A DNA stretch of 64,000 nt from Veillonella agrestimuris (GTDB lineage: Bacteria; Bacillota; Negativicutes; Veillonellales; Veillonellaceae), in the NCBI RefSeq assembly GCF_943193065.1, contig NZ_CALPCS010000004.1, positions 88,077 to 152,076 on the forward strand, read 5' to 3'. Numbering within the stretch: position 1 is the first letter of the stretch; each line of letters begins with the position of its first letter. The translations under genes were made by a program, and so were the position numbers. Shown here piece by piece: positions 39,728-49,839 of this stretch. The notes under the pieces were generated by a model. It saw only the letters and a program-made list of their open reading frames with translations, was not told the origin of the DNA and made no database searches.

Positions 39728-41365
39728 ATGTTACGTAAATTTATTATGGCCACTACATTAGCGGCCGCTGTATTATCTAGTATTACTGGGAACTCTGTGC
39801 AGGCAGAAGTGTTAGTTCCATTACAACAATATTTAGACGTCACTACCCGTAAATACGAGGCGAATCAATATAAAACGGCGTATACTATTTATGTGCCACA
39901 ATTAACTATATCTGGTTCTACTATTACGATGAATCCGAGTGCTGTAGGGGAACCAGTGAAATTACCGATTACGAAACGAAATGGTGTGGACTATATCGAC
40001 TTAGAACTGACCACACCTATGATTGGCGTTACCTACGAAAAAGAGGGGGAGGATGTTGTTCTGCATCCTGCGCCATTGACTATGGAAGTACTTCAAAATA
40101 AACCCGTACAAGGACCTTTAGCATGGGCCTTTGATCCAATGACCACAGAGGGAACGCCTTATACAGAAAAATTAAATCGCAGCGGTGATAATATTATTTC
40201 TCCAAGTTGGTTTAAACTCCATAGTCTAGGTTTAGAATCTAGTCCTACAATCAATATAGATTATGTGAAAGCTTATAAAGATAAAGGCTACCACGTATGG
40301 CCACTCATTACGAATCGATTTGATCCAGGATTTACAAGTGGTATTTTACGAGATGAGGCAGTATGGAAAAAATATGCTAATAACCTCATTCACTATGCTT
40401 ATATTTACGGATTTACAGGCTATAATTTTGATTTTGAAAATGTAGACTACGCTGATCGTGACAGATTGACTAAATTTGTAGCTTATTTAGCAGATGAATT
40501 ACACAAATATAATATTCAGTCTTCTATTGATGTAACGGGGTATTCTAATAGCCCTGAATGGTCTTTAGTATATAATCGTAAAGCCTTTGCTGATAGCGTA
40601 GATTACGTAGTGCTTATGGCTTATGATGAAACGTGGGCTAAGAGTACGGTAGCTGGTCCTGTAGCAAGTTATCCGTGGGTGCGAAGCCATACAGAAAAAA
40701 TGATTGGTGAAGTACCACATCATAAACTCGTATTAGGGATACCATTTTATACGCGTATTTGGCATGAACGAAATGGCGTTGCCAAAGGTGAAACATTAGC
40801 TATGAAAAATAGCGGTACTTATTTTGAAAAATATGAAAAAGACTTAATTTGGGATGATACATTAAAATTGTATTACTTATCGATTCCAACAAGTGCAGGT
40901 CGAGATCGTATTTGGTTTGAAGAGAATCAATCATTAGGCTATAAATTGGGTTTAGTAAAAGAATTACAATTAGGTGGTTTTGCAGCATGGCGTAAAGGAT
41001 TTGAAGATGCTAGTACGATTGCTATGATTCAAAGTTCCGATTTAGGCAAAGGCATTCCTGCGCTTGAAGAAGTTAAAGAAGAAATACCGACGAAACCTTT
41101 AACGAAAGAAGAGCGGAAAGCGTTAGAAAAAGCTGAAAAAGAACGTATTAAAGCAGAAAAAGCAAAACTAAAAGCGGAACAAGCAGAAGCGAAACGTAAG
41201 GCTAAATTAGAAAAAGCAGAAGCGAAACGTAAAGCTAAACTAGAGAAGGAAGAAGCTAAGCGAAAAGCTAAATTAGAAAAAGAGGAAGCCAAACGTCAAG
41301 CAAAACTAGCGAAAATAGAAGCTATTGAAGGCATTAATCAAACAATTGATGTAGTACAAGAATAA
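39728..41365 (+). CDS. Exported GH18-like glycoside hydrolase with a lysine-rich repeat tail
   Basis: 545 residues. A signal peptide (basic start, then a hydrophobic stretch ending near VQA at about residue 26) is followed by a copper-amine-oxidase-like/SH3-ish region and a GH18 barrel resembling YaaH/spore-type peptidoglycan hydrolases. The catalytic glutamate is probably E237 in GYNFDFEN; VVLMAYDE and GIPFYTRIW are further GH18 landmarks. The end (about 455-535) is a highly charged helix with four 11-residue repeats of the type E-A-K-R-K-A-K-L-E-K-E. It likely acts on the cell wall in the periplasm, with the tail forming a coiled coil or binding an anionic surface. AGGAG precedes ATG 39728; an earlier TTG is rejected. 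Confidence 0.85.
   Translation: MLRKFIMATTLAAAVLSSITGNSVQAEVLVPLQQYLDVTTRKYEANQYKTAYTIYVPQLTISGSTITMNPSAVGEPVKLPITKRNGVDYIDLELTTPMIGVTYEKEGEDVVLHPAPLTMEVLQNKPVQGPLAWAFDPMTTEGTPYTEKLNRSGDNIISPSWFKLHSLGLESSPTINIDYVKAYKDKGYHVWPLITNRFDPGFTSGILRDEAVWKKYANNLIHYAYIYGFTGYNFDFENVDYADRDRLTKFVAYLADELHKYNIQSSIDVTGYSNSPEWSLVYNRKAFADSVDYVVLMAYDETWAKSTVAGPVASYPWVRSHTEKMIGEVPHHKLVLGIPFYTRIWHERNGVAKGETLAMKNSGTYFEKYEKDLIWDDTLKLYYLSIPTSAGRDRIWFEENQSLGYKLGLVKELQLGGFAAWRKGFEDASTIAMIQSSDLGKGIPALEEVKEEIPTKPLTKEERKALEKAEKERIKAEKAKLKAEQAEAKRKAKLEKAEAKRKAKLEKEEAKRKAKLEKEEAKRQAKLAKIEAIEGINQTIDVVQE
41186..41317 (+). repeat. Four 33-bp tandem repeats inside the GH18-like gene
   Basis: Units of 33 bp, beginning GAAGC, at 41186, 41219, 41252 and 41285. 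They encode the 11-residue charged repeats; the first three are very similar at protein level. Confidence 0.85.
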
Positions 41366-41483
41366 AATGCATTATATTGATGAATTTAAGTAGTAAATAA
41401 CTAGTTAAATTGACGGTTATCCCAGTGTAGTAGTACAATAATACTATTGATTAGAAATGGCAGACATTTGAGGAGGCGACTAC

Positions 41484-43952
41484 ATGAACGAAAAATATGT
41501 AGCTCAAGATATTGAAAAAAAGTGGCAAAAGTACTGGGATGAAAATCGTACTTTTAAAACTGAATATGATGAACATAAAGAGAAGTATTATGTACTAGAA
41601 ATGTTCCCATACCCATCTGGCAATTTGCATATGGGGCATGTGCGTAACTATTCTATTGGCGATGTAGTGGCTCGTTTCAAGAAAATGAAAGGTTTTAATG
41701 TGTTGCACCCTATGGGGTGGGATGCTTTTGGTATGCCTGCAGAAAATGCAGCCATCAAAAATGGCATCGCTCCTAAAACTTGGACAGAAGCCAATATTGA
41801 CAATATGAAATTGCAACAAAAGTCCCTTGGTCTTTCTTATGATTGGGATCGAGAAGTGGCGACTTGCAAAGAAGATTATTACAAATGGACACAATGGTTC
41901 TTTAGAGAGTTCTATAAAAAAGGTTTAGCTTATAAAAAAGAAGCAAAAGTAAATTGGTGTGAGCATTGTCACACTGTATTGGCGAACGAACAAGTTATCG
42001 ATGGCCTTTGCTGGCGTTGTGACAATCCGGTAATTAAAAAGGATTTGTCACAATGGTTTCTTCGCATTACAGAATATGCTGATCGTTTGTTAGATGATTT
42101 AGATACTCTCGATGGTTGGCCACAACGGGTTAAATTGATGCAGAAAAACTGGATTGGTCGTTCCGAAGGGACAGAATTCTCCTTTGAAGTGCCATCCATC
42201 AATGAACGCGTATCTGTATATACAACTCGAGTAGATACGATTTATGGTGTTTCTTATGTAGTATTAGCGCCAGAACATCCATATGTAGAGCGTCTCATTG
42301 AAAATGCTACCAATAAAGCAGAATTAGAATCTTTCATCACTCGTATGCGCAATATGAGCGATATTGATCGTACGTCCACAGAAGCCCCTAAAGAAGGTAT
42401 GTTTACTGGTTCTTATGCGATTAATCCGATATCCGGCGAAGAAGTTCCGATTTGGATTGCCAACTATGTATTAGTCGACTACGGTACCGGCGCTGTAATG
42501 GGTTCCCCTGGACACGATGAAAGAGACTGGGAATTTGCTCATAAATACGATTTGCCTATTAAACAAGTCATTTCTCATGATGGTGAAACATATGATCTTA
42601 ATGAGTGGAAAGAGTCCTATCACGAAGATGGTATTCTCGTAAATTCTGGCGACTATAATGGTATGACTTCTGAAGAAGCTCGCAAAACGATTACAGCAGC
42701 TCTTAACGAACGCGGTATTGGAGAAGGGAAAACAAATTTCCGTCTCCGCGATTGGCTCATCTCTCGTCAACGGTATTGGGGTGTGCCAATTCCAGTTGTG
42801 TATTGTGATACGTGTGGAGAGCAATTAGTGCCAGAAGAAGAATTACCTGTACTTCTTCCAGAAGATGTAACATTTGAATCTGGTGCTGTGTCTCCATTGG
42901 CTACATCGGAACATTTCTTACACGCCACATGCCCTAAATGTGGTGGTTCTGCACGCAGAGAAACGGATACAATGGATACATTTATGGATTCGTCTTGGTA
43001 TTTCTTGCGCTATACTGATGCAAAAAACGAATCGGCTCCATTTGATAAAAAAATTGCTGATTATTGGATGAATGTAGATCAATATATTGGTGGTATTGAA
43101 CATGCTATTTTGCATCTATTATATGCTCGTTTCTTTGTGAAAGTTGTGCACGATTTAGGTCTCATCGAAGCGAATGAACCATTTAATGGTTTGTTAACAC
43201 AAGGTATGGTACTTAAAGACGGTAGCAAAATGTCTAAATCGAAAGGCAATGTAGTATCTCCAGAAGAGATTATCAATACTTACGGTGCTGATACAGCTCG
43301 TTTATTCATTTTGTTTGCCGCTCCTGTAGATCGTGACCTTGATTGGAGCGATCAAGGGGTAGAAGGATCTTACCGTTTCTTAGGACGTGTATGGCGTATT
43401 GTAGATGCCTACAACACATTAGCAAAAGCTAATGTGACAGGGGAACTTTCAAAAGATGAAACAGCATTGCGTCGTGAATTGCATCGAGTTATTAAAAAAG
43501 TTACTGAAGATTTAGATAATAACTTTAACTTCAACACGGCTATCAGTGCTATTATGGAACTTGTCAATGCTATGTATGCTCACAAAGACAAAGCGGAAAC
43601 AGTAAATGCTCAGTTAGCTAATGAATTGACGCGCAATTTAGTATTGTTATTAGCTCCATTTACACCGCATATTACAGAAGAATTGTGGCATGAATTAGGT
43701 GAAACTGATTCTGTACATAGTGTAAATTGGCCTGTATACGACGAAGCGGCTCTCGTAGTAGATGAAGTAGAAGTGGTACTACAAGTCAATGGCAAAGTGC
43801 GCGATAAATTAGTTGTTCCTGTAGGTATTACGAAAGAAGACTTAGAAGCGATGGCGAAAGAGTCTAACCGAGTACAAGAATTTACAGATGGTAAAGAGAT
43901 TGTAAAAGTCATTTACGTGCCAGGTAAACTTGTGAATATCGTTGTTAAATAG
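41484..43952 (+). CDS. leuS: Leucine--tRNA ligase
   Basis: Class I synthetase, 822 residues. The HIGH motif is in [15 protein letters not shown], the KMSKS motif in [16 protein letters not shown]. The CP1 editing domain is present ([33 protein letters not shown]), and a zinc-binding pair region [24 protein letters not shown] precedes ATG 41484. No T-box was found in the 118-bp upstream region, in contrast to glyQS. comEB follows after 8 nt. Confidence 0.97.
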   Translation: MNEKYVAQDIEKKWQKYWDENRTFKTEYDEHKEKYYVLEMFPYPSGNLHMGHVRNYSIGDVVARFKKMKGFNVLHPMGWDAFGMPAENAAIKNGIAPKTWTEANIDNMKLQQKSLGLSYDWDREVATCKEDYYKWTQWFFREFYKKGLAYKKEAKVNWCEHCHTVLANEQVIDGLCWRCDNPVIKKDLSQWFLRITEYADRLLDDLDTLDGWPQRVKLMQKNWIGRSEGTEFSFEVPSINERVSVYTTRVDTIYGVSYVVLAPEHPYVERLIENATNKAELESFITRMRNMSDIDRTSTEAPKEGMFTGSYAINPISGEEVPIWIANYVLVDYGTGAVMGSPGHDERDWEFAHKYDLPIKQVISHDGETYDLNEWKESYHEDGILVNSGDYNGMTSEEARKTITAALNERGIGEGKTNFRLRDWLISRQRYWGVPIPVVYCDTCGEQLVPEEELPVLLPEDVTFESGAVSPLATSEHFLHATCPKCGGSARRETDTMDTFMDSSWYFLRYTDAKNESAPFDKKIADYWMNVDQYIGGIEHAILHLLYARFFVKVVHDLGLIEANEPFNGLLTQGMVLKDGSKMSKSKGNVVSPEEIINTYGADTARLFILFAAPVDRDLDWSDQGVEGSYRFLGRVWRIVDAYNTLAKANVTGELSKDETALRRELHRVIKKVTEDLDNNFNFNTAISAIMELVNAMYAHKDKAETVNAQLANELTRNLVLLLAPFTPHITEELWHELGETDSVHSVNWPVYDEAALVVDEVEVVLQVNGKVRDKLVVPVGITKEDLEAMAKESNRVQEFTDGKEIVKVIYVPGKLVNIVVK

Positions 43953-43960
43953 GAGTCTAT

Positions 43961-44440
43961 ATGGCAAAGCGCAGCGACTATATTTCATGGGATGAATATT
44001 TTATGGGTGTCGCTATTTTAGCGGCACAACGTTCCAAAGATCCTAATACCCAAGTAGGAGCCTGTATTGTAAGCAATGATAATAAAATTTTATCAATCGG
44101 CTACAATGGTATGCCTTTAAACTGCAGTGATGATGCTTTTTCTTGGGACCGAGATAATACAGAAGATAATAAATACTTCTATACAGTTCATAGTGAGCTC
44201 AACGCTATTTTAAATTACCGAGGGGGTTCCTTAGAAGGATCTAAAATTTACGTTACCTTATTCCCTTGTAATGAATGTGCGAAAGCTATTATTCAAAGTG
44301 GCATTAAAGCAGTCATCTATCGAGATGATCTATATAAAGACACAAAAGAAGTACAAGCTTCTAAACGCATGCTTATGACAGCAGGGGTAGCGATTGTTCA
44401 ATACCAGCCTACAGGTCGCGTATTGGATATAGAACTATAA
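43961..44440 (+). CDS. comEB: Deoxycytidylate (dCMP) deaminase, ComEB type
   Basis: 159-residue zinc deaminase converting dCMP to dUMP for thymidylate synthesis. The zinc site is H-S-E-L-N-A-I (His and catalytic Glu) with P-C-N-E-C. The N-terminal W-D-E-Y-F-M and the D-P-N-T-Q-V-G-A-C-I segment are standard. AGGAG before the ATG. Named for its position in comE operons; here it is separated from comEA/comEC by a reversed peptidase gene. Confidence 0.93.
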   Translation: MAKRSDYISWDEYFMGVAILAAQRSKDPNTQVGACIVSNDNKILSIGYNGMPLNCSDDAFSWDRDNTEDNKYFYTVHSELNAILNYRGGSLEGSKIYVTLFPCNECAKAIIQSGIKAVIYRDDLYKDTKEVQASKRMLMTAGVAIVQYQPTGRVLDIEL

Positions 44441-44463
44441 AATATATCATAAAGATATATAAT

Positions 44464-44507
44464 AAAAAGGTGGTAGAACAGATTATCTGTTCTACCACCT
44501 TTTTTAT
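44464..44507. terminator. Bidirectional terminator between comEB and the M29 peptidase
   Basis: Perfect AAAAAGGTGGTAGAACAGA / TCTGTTCTACCACCTTTTT stem with a 4-nt loop, A and T tracts on the two sides. Confidence 0.92.
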
Positions 44508-44511
44508 GTTT

Positions 44512-45741
44512 TTACACTTGCAACCGACCATTAATCATAATATCTACTTGTTGTCCGTCTTTTGTAATGCCTGTAATATTCATGTTTTCGTGACCAATCA
44601 TAAAGTCTACGTGCGTCAATGATTGATTGAGGCCACGTTCTTTTAATTCATTTTCGCTTAAGCCATCGCTATTTTTTAAACATGTAGGATAAGCTGCGCC
44701 AATAGCCAAATGACAAGATGCATTTTCATCAAACAATGTTTCATAGTAAATACGGTTAGATTGGCTAATAGGACTGTAATGATCCACTAAGGCTACTTCG
44801 CCAAGATAGTGAGAGCTTTCATCTGTTTCGATAAGCTCTTTTAGAATATCATATCCTTCTTCGGCACTATAGTCTACGATTTTGCCGCCTTTAAAGGTGA
44901 AGGAGAAGTTGGAAATTTGATTGCCATGATAGATGAGTGGTTTCGTACTCACTACTGTGCCTTCAACACCATTCCATTGAGGTGCAGAGAAGACTTCTTC
45001 GGTTGGAATATTAGCATTAAATACAGTGCCATCTTTAGCTTTCTCAGCGCCGCCTAACCATAGATGACCTTCTGGTAATTGCACTAATAAATTAGTACCA
45101 TTTTCACAAGTATAGCGAAGGGCTTTTAGATCGAGGGCATTTAGTTTGTCAGTGCGTTCTTCTAAGCGTTTCATATGGTTCTCGAAGGATTCTTCTTCGC
45201 TTACACCATCGATGCGACTTAAGGTAAATAAAGTTTGCCATAATTGTTCGATTTTTTCGTCATCAGACCCTTCAAATCCTAATAAGTCTGCCCACAACAC
45301 AGTAGGTACAGCAGCAACACACCAAGTGACAGCAGAGCTCATAATAGCCGTATGATAGAAGGAGAGGACTTTATTTAAATTTCGTGACTGCAAGCTGATT
45401 CTCTCTGATGGTACCCCTGTAAGCGCTCTTGGATTGGCACTGATAAGGGATAAGAAAGCAGATTTTTCTTCAACATATTGTTCGTAATAAGTAGGAATCC
45501 ATTTAGCTGGTGTTTCCAATACTTCTTGAGCAGCGTGCAATAAGCGTTGTTTCGCAATCGGTGCGTAGCGCCAATTGATAACTACTTCTTTGGCGCCTAG
45601 TTGGTAAGCTTCTTCTGTTACGATGAGGGCAAAGTCTTTGTTTTCTACATCTACAGATACGATGAGTGTTTGATTTTCTTGTAAATTAACGCCGCACTCT
45701 AATAAGGTACGAGCATATTTTCGTAGTAATTCTTCTTTCAT
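44512..45741 (-). CDS. M29-family aminopeptidase
   Basis: 409-residue metallo-aminopeptidase of the AmpS/PepS/thermophilic aminopeptidase type, which trims N-terminal residues of peptides in the cytosol. Recognisable parts are the N-terminal Y-A-R-T-L-L-E-C-G-V-N-L-Q, the central N-G-T-N-L and G-A-x-K segments, N-I-P-T-E-E-V-F-S-A-P, and the C-terminal metal ligands in H-V-D-F-M-I-G. On the minus strand AAAGGAG sits before the ATG at 45741; an earlier in-frame start (45762) is rejected. Reversed between comEB and comEA. Confidence 0.9.
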   Translation of the reverse strand: MKEELLRKYARTLLECGVNLQENQTLIVSVDVENKDFALIVTEEAYQLGAKEVVINWRYAPIAKQRLLHAAQEVLETPAKWIPTYYEQYVEEKSAFLSLISANPRALTGVPSERISLQSRNLNKVLSFYHTAIMSSAVTWCVAAVPTVLWADLLGFEGSDDEKIEQLWQTLFTLSRIDGVSEEESFENHMKRLEERTDKLNALDLKALRYTCENGTNLLVQLPEGHLWLGGAEKAKDGTVFNANIPTEEVFSAPQWNGVEGTVVSTKPLIYHGNQISNFSFTFKGGKIVDYSAEEGYDILKELIETDESSHYLGEVALVDHYSPISQSNRIYYETLFDENASCHLAIGAAYPTCLKNSDGLSENELKERGLNQSLTHVDFMIGHENMNITGITKDGQQVDIMINGRLQV

Positions 45742-45879
45742 AGAAACTCCTTTATAGTACACATATAGATGGGCCTACTAAGGAAATAGATACTTGTTAT
45801 TCATATAAATAGTTAGTCTATCATACCGCTTTAATAGTAATCAACAAGTCTATTCGACAAGAATTACAAATTTCCTGTT

Positions 45880-45900
45880 AGTGACACCAATAGTGTCACT
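45880..45900. promoter_or_regulatory. Perfect 8-bp palindrome in the divergent promoter region of comEA
   Basis: AGTGACAC-CAATA-GTGTCACT, without a T tract, about 50 nt before comEA and 139 nt before the M29 gene start. It could be an operator; the smaller CTCCTAGGAG palindrome lies next to it at 45900-45909. Confidence 0.35.
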
Positions 45901-45950
45901 CCTAGGAGTTTAATAGATTCTTTCGAAATTTTATAGTAGGAGGTGTCTAT

Positions 45951-46619
45951 ATGCGACAATTTATTAATAATAACAAATGGATTACTATAATCCTATGTAT
46001 CTTAGTAGGAATTTATTTCCTATGGCCTATTATAACAGATGAGGACAGTGAAATTCTAGATAATCCAATTATGGCTGATACATCGTTATCTACAGAGCAG
46101 AATCGACCATTGCGTTTAGAAGATGGGATAAATGGTGCTGCTCATGAAGGACTATCTGAGAGGAATCAAAATAATAGTAATGAAACACCAATAACAGAAG
46201 GCGAAAAGGATAAAAAACAATTAGTCTATATTACTGGTGCAGTAGAATCACCAGGTTTATATGAGATTCTTACCAATAGTTCTGTAGGTGATGTAATTAA
46301 AGTAGCAGGTGGAGTACTTCCTTATGGTGATATAGAATCAATTAATATGGCAGATCGTGTAAGCTCTGGCGATCATATTCACGTGCGATTTAATTTTACT
46401 GGTAATCCTGAAATGCTGTTACGAACGCAGAAAATTAACATTAATACAGCTACAGAAAAAGAGTTAGACGCATTACCAGGAATTGGTCCTACTATGGCGA
46501 AACGCATTACAGAACATCGTCAGTCGAAAGGGGCTTTCACAACTATAGAAGATATTAAGCAAGTCAAAGGTATTGGGGATGGATTATTTAAAAAGATTCA
46601 CCAAAAAATTACTGTCTAG
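45951..46619 (+). CDS. comEA: Competence protein ComEA (DNA-binding receptor)
   Basis: 222 residues. One N-terminal membrane anchor (about residues 11-27), a polar linker, an SLBB-like domain (about 85-145; V-Y-I-T-G-A-V-E-S-P-G-L-Y), and a tandem helix-hairpin-helix DNA-binding end (NINTATEKELDALPGIGPTM, VKGIGDGLF). It binds incoming duplex DNA in the periplasm during transformation. GGAGGTG precedes ATG 45951. comEC overlaps its 3' end. Confidence 0.94.
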   Translation: MRQFINNNKWITIILCILVGIYFLWPIITDEDSEILDNPIMADTSLSTEQNRPLRLEDGINGAAHEGLSERNQNNSNETPITEGEKDKKQLVYITGAVESPGLYEILTNSSVGDVIKVAGGVLPYGDIESINMADRVSSGDHIHVRFNFTGNPEMLLRTQKININTATEKELDALPGIGPTMAKRITEHRQSKGAFTTIEDIKQVKGIGDGLFKKIHQKITV

Positions 46620-48840
46620 TACGGACTTAGAGAAACCTTATCAGATGGTCATTACCTATTCGGAAATGGCCCATAGTATCCTTTTCACTATAATACTCGT
46701 CATTATCAAGGCCTATGGCACCTACTATCCATTATTAGACAATGCATTGTACTGCGTAACGATTGCTATTTTATATATAGTGTATACTCTTACCAAAATA
46801 GGATGGCGTTATAATCACGGTGCTAATAACAAAAAACAATTGAATTTGTTGGCCATCACTATATTGGCTGTCGTTATACTAGGTGGCGTTAGTTATTATC
46901 ATGTGGACCGGGGTATTAACGACTATGTGGGACATAGTAAGTTCTATTTGCACCAAGAAGGTGACTATGCAGTGCTTCTAGATTCGCCTATAGAGATGAC
47001 GACTATTGAGGGAAAGGCCTATAAGAAGTTTTCCGCCACTTTATTAAGTGTGCATCCCTTTAAAGATACAGCTCCTAATATGTATACTAAAACAACTGGA
47101 CAATTGCAAATCACCATAGAAGAACAAAATCCATCAATCATTTATAATAATCAGAAGAGGGATTCTAATAGACTGGATTCTCATGTTGTGGAAGATTATG
47201 TTCCTCTGGTTATGGGGCAAATTGTCATTATTAAGGGGACGCCAAAGCCCCTCTATGTAGTAGAAGAGAGAGGGGCTATCGATTTACGAAGCCGTGCTAT
47301 TCGGAGCGAACAAATGGGCAAGATCTTTGGCGGCACCTATCGTATGATGAAGCCTAGTGAGTATGACCTGTATGATATTGATAAAAGAGTAGTTTATTAT
47401 TCTAAATTCCTTACTGTCATCGGGAAAATTCGAGCACATATTGAACAGACCATGGACTCTTATTTAGGTGAACATACAAAATGGCTCGGTACTTCATTAG
47501 TTTTAGGTGGCCATTACGGTGAATTAGGAGAGGAAACGTTACGTCAATTTGCTTATACGGGAATCATTCATATATTATCTATATCTGGTTCCCACATTGC
47601 CTTATTATTTGCTATTGTGTATGCTCTCTGTCGATGGTGCTGTATTAAAAAGCGATACGCCATGATAATAGGTATCTTTGTATCTATACTGTATTGTATG
47701 ATTGTAGGGTTTAGTGCTCCTGTTGTACGGTCTACTGTTATGGGTATCTGTATGGCGATGGCTTACTTGTATGGCCGTTTATATACGGCTAAACAGGGGT
47801 TAGCTATAACGGCCATAGTATTTCTTCTCTACGATCCACTACTCATATTAGATGTAAGTTTCCAATTATCCTTTGGAGCCACCTATGGACTCCTCATTTT
47901 TGGTATGCCTCTATATCATTGGATGGAACAATTGCCTCCTTTAGTGAAAGGGCCCATTATTTTATGTGTCAGTGCCCAACTGATTATGATACCTTTTCAG
48001 CTCTATTATTTTCACTATATCAGTTTAGCGAGTATACTGGCGGCTTTATTAGTAACACCTATATTGGATTTAACTATTGTCTTACTCTTTGTGACTACCA
48101 TCATAGATCTAGTAATGCCTATTTCTTTACTATGGTGGGGTATTGATGGTCTATTACGATTAGCCTTAACAATCAATGCGTATTTAGCCAATAATTCGGC
48201 ATTACTTCTATGGGTAGGGGTATTACCATTTGCTTTAAGTATAATCTATTTTTTGATGATAGGTATTCTCTATGTGTTAGCAGTTCCTATGAAAGCTCGG
48301 CGTTTTATTCCTCTTCCATTTATTGTATGTATGATATTACTTTTTATTGCTTATAGGGGACTTTATTATAAAGAGCAACAGATTGCTCATATAGTTCCTT
48401 TAAAACAAGCGAACGTATTATTGCTCGCTAATCCTTATGATAAACGTGGTATAGTATATATAGAAGCATCGAAGGATATGTCGCTACAATCTATTGAGTA
48501 TCGTATTATCAATAGTTTGCAAGGTCTCGGTATACCGCCTCAAAACACAGTTATAAAGCGCTTTCAAAGTACTGATAACTATACAACACTCTATGATGAT
48601 GAGCGTTCTCGTATCGTTGTCTATAATGGACAAAAAAGAGAAAAAAACATACAATTAAGAGATGGAAAAGAGAGTATTTTGATTACATCTCGACAGAAAA
48701 TACTAGACTATGAACAGCTCCTCCATAAGAATACTCGCATTCTGATTAGTAGCCCTTATGGTGCTGTGCGAGACCTAGAACCAGATAGTGAAGACCTGGA
48801 ATTGTGGGGTTACCGATATATGGAGGATAGCATATTATAA
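46579..48840 (+). CDS. comEC: Competence protein ComEC, DNA uptake channel
   Basis: About 753 residues, inner-membrane channel that passes single-stranded DNA into the cell. An N-terminal DUF4131/OB-like soluble region (about 80-265) is followed by the Competence domain with many membrane segments (HILSISGSHIALLFAIVYAL, GFSAPVVRSTVMG, DVSFQLSFGATYGLLIFG). The last 150 residues are soluble, but no metallo-beta-lactamase His/Asp motif (H-x-H-x-D-H) is visible. Start is uncertain: ATG 46579 (AAAGG 8 nt upstream) or 46645. It overlaps comEA by 41 nt if 46579 is right. Confidence 0.9.
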   Translation: MDYLKRFTKKLLSSTDLEKPYQMVITYSEMAHSILFTIILVIIKAYGTYYPLLDNALYCVTIAILYIVYTLTKIGWRYNHGANNKKQLNLLAITILAVVILGGVSYYHVDRGINDYVGHSKFYLHQEGDYAVLLDSPIEMTTIEGKAYKKFSATLLSVHPFKDTAPNMYTKTTGQLQITIEEQNPSIIYNNQKRDSNRLDSHVVEDYVPLVMGQIVIIKGTPKPLYVVEERGAIDLRSRAIRSEQMGKIFGGTYRMMKPSEYDLYDIDKRVVYYSKFLTVIGKIRAHIEQTMDSYLGEHTKWLGTSLVLGGHYGELGEETLRQFAYTGIIHILSISGSHIALLFAIVYALCRWCCIKKRYAMIIGIFVSILYCMIVGFSAPVVRSTVMGICMAMAYLYGRLYTAKQGLAITAIVFLLYDPLLILDVSFQLSFGATYGLLIFGMPLYHWMEQLPPLVKGPIILCVSAQLIMIPFQLYYFHYISLASILAALLVTPILDLTIVLLFVTTIIDLVMPISLLWWGIDGLLRLALTINAYLANNSALLLWVGVLPFALSIIYFLMIGILYVLAVPMKARRFIPLPFIVCMILLFIAYRGLYYKEQQIAHIVPLKQANVLLLANPYDKRGIVYIEASKDMSLQSIEYRIINSLQGLGIPPQNTVIKRFQSTDNYTTLYDDERSRIVVYNGQKREKNIQLRDGKESILITSRQKILDYEQLLHKNTRILISSPYGAVRDLEPDSEDLELWGYRYMEDSIL

Positions 48841-48856
48841 AAGAAAGGAGGAACAC

Positions 48857-49837
48857 ATGAGAGATATTTTATTAGTATATGGTAATGAATCGCAATTAGT
48901 GGAGGAAGAAAAACAAACATTTTTATTGACCCACAGTGATTTAGATGTACGCCTCTTATCTGATGAAGTAGGTCCAGCTAGGATATCTGAAGAGCTAATG
49001 GAAGATTCTCTCTTTGGCGATGCTAAAGTATTTTGCCTCATCAATCCTCCTATTTTTAAAAAATCTGGACAAAAAGATAATGAGCAGTGGGATGCTTTAG
49101 CCGATTTACTAGCTACTTATGACGGCGATAATCCTATCCTTATCATTTATCACGATATAATCGATAAACGATTGAAGCAAAATAAAACGCTCTTAGATGC
49201 CCTTCCTCATCGAGAATGTAAACGATTAGAAGGGGCCGATTTATTGATGTGGATTCGTCAATATTGCACGTCTCACGGCTATACATTGACGCCTAATGGA
49301 CACGACTATTTAAGCAATTTATTAGAATTGTGGAAAGATGTGCCTGTTGCTTTTATGCGTACTGAATTTGATCGTTATTTCTTACTCTTAGGTGAGGCGA
49401 AAGAGATTGATCAGCCATTTTTAATGGAACATAGTAGCAATTATGGGGCCAAGAATATTTATGCCTTTAAAGAAGCATTATTAAATAGAGATATCAATAC
49501 ATTATTAGAACTATTTCCGTTCATGATGAACTATAAAGAAGTCGATTATGCCATGAGTTATATTGAAGGTCAATTACGCCTCCAATTGCTCGTCAGCGAA
49601 GGGCGTGCAGCAGGCATGAATCGCAATGATATAGAGCAATTTTGCAAGAATCATGATTCATCATTCAAATCGTATCCTATTAAATTAGCTTATGAAGCGA
49701 GTTCTCGCATATCTTTGAAAGCTTTGCGAATGCTCTTAAAAGGCTTATACGACATTATGATAGATAGTCGTACTGGCAAAGGGGATATGCTCCGATTTAG
49801 AGATTTATGTGTAACTTATTGTGGATATAAAGGGTAA
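48857..49837 (+). CDS. holA: DNA polymerase III subunit delta
   Basis: 326-residue clamp-loader subunit that opens the sliding clamp. The fold is a divergent AAA+ core without a working P-loop, as normal for delta; visible parts are LLVYGNESQLVEEEK near the start, the L-M-E-D-S-L-F-G-D-A-K-V-F segment, and the helical C-terminal collar. AAAGGAGG precedes ATG 48857; an upstream in-frame start inside comEC is rejected. comEC-holA is a frequent Firmicutes pairing; here polC follows after 2 nt. Confidence 0.9.
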   Translation: MRDILLVYGNESQLVEEEKQTFLLTHSDLDVRLLSDEVGPARISEELMEDSLFGDAKVFCLINPPIFKKSGQKDNEQWDALADLLATYDGDNPILIIYHDIIDKRLKQNKTLLDALPHRECKRLEGADLLMWIRQYCTSHGYTLTPNGHDYLSNLLELWKDVPVAFMRTEFDRYFLLLGEAKEIDQPFLMEHSSNYGAKNIYAFKEALLNRDINTLLELFPFMMNYKEVDYAMSYIEGQLRLQLLVSEGRAAGMNRNDIEQFCKNHDSSFKSYPIKLAYEASSRISLKALRMLLKGLYDIMIDSRTGKGDMLRFRDLCVTYCGYKG

Positions 49838-49839
49838 AA

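Noticed and set aside
41366..41483. T-box before leuS
   Set aside because: No T-box sequence or terminator stem occurs in this 118-bp gap.
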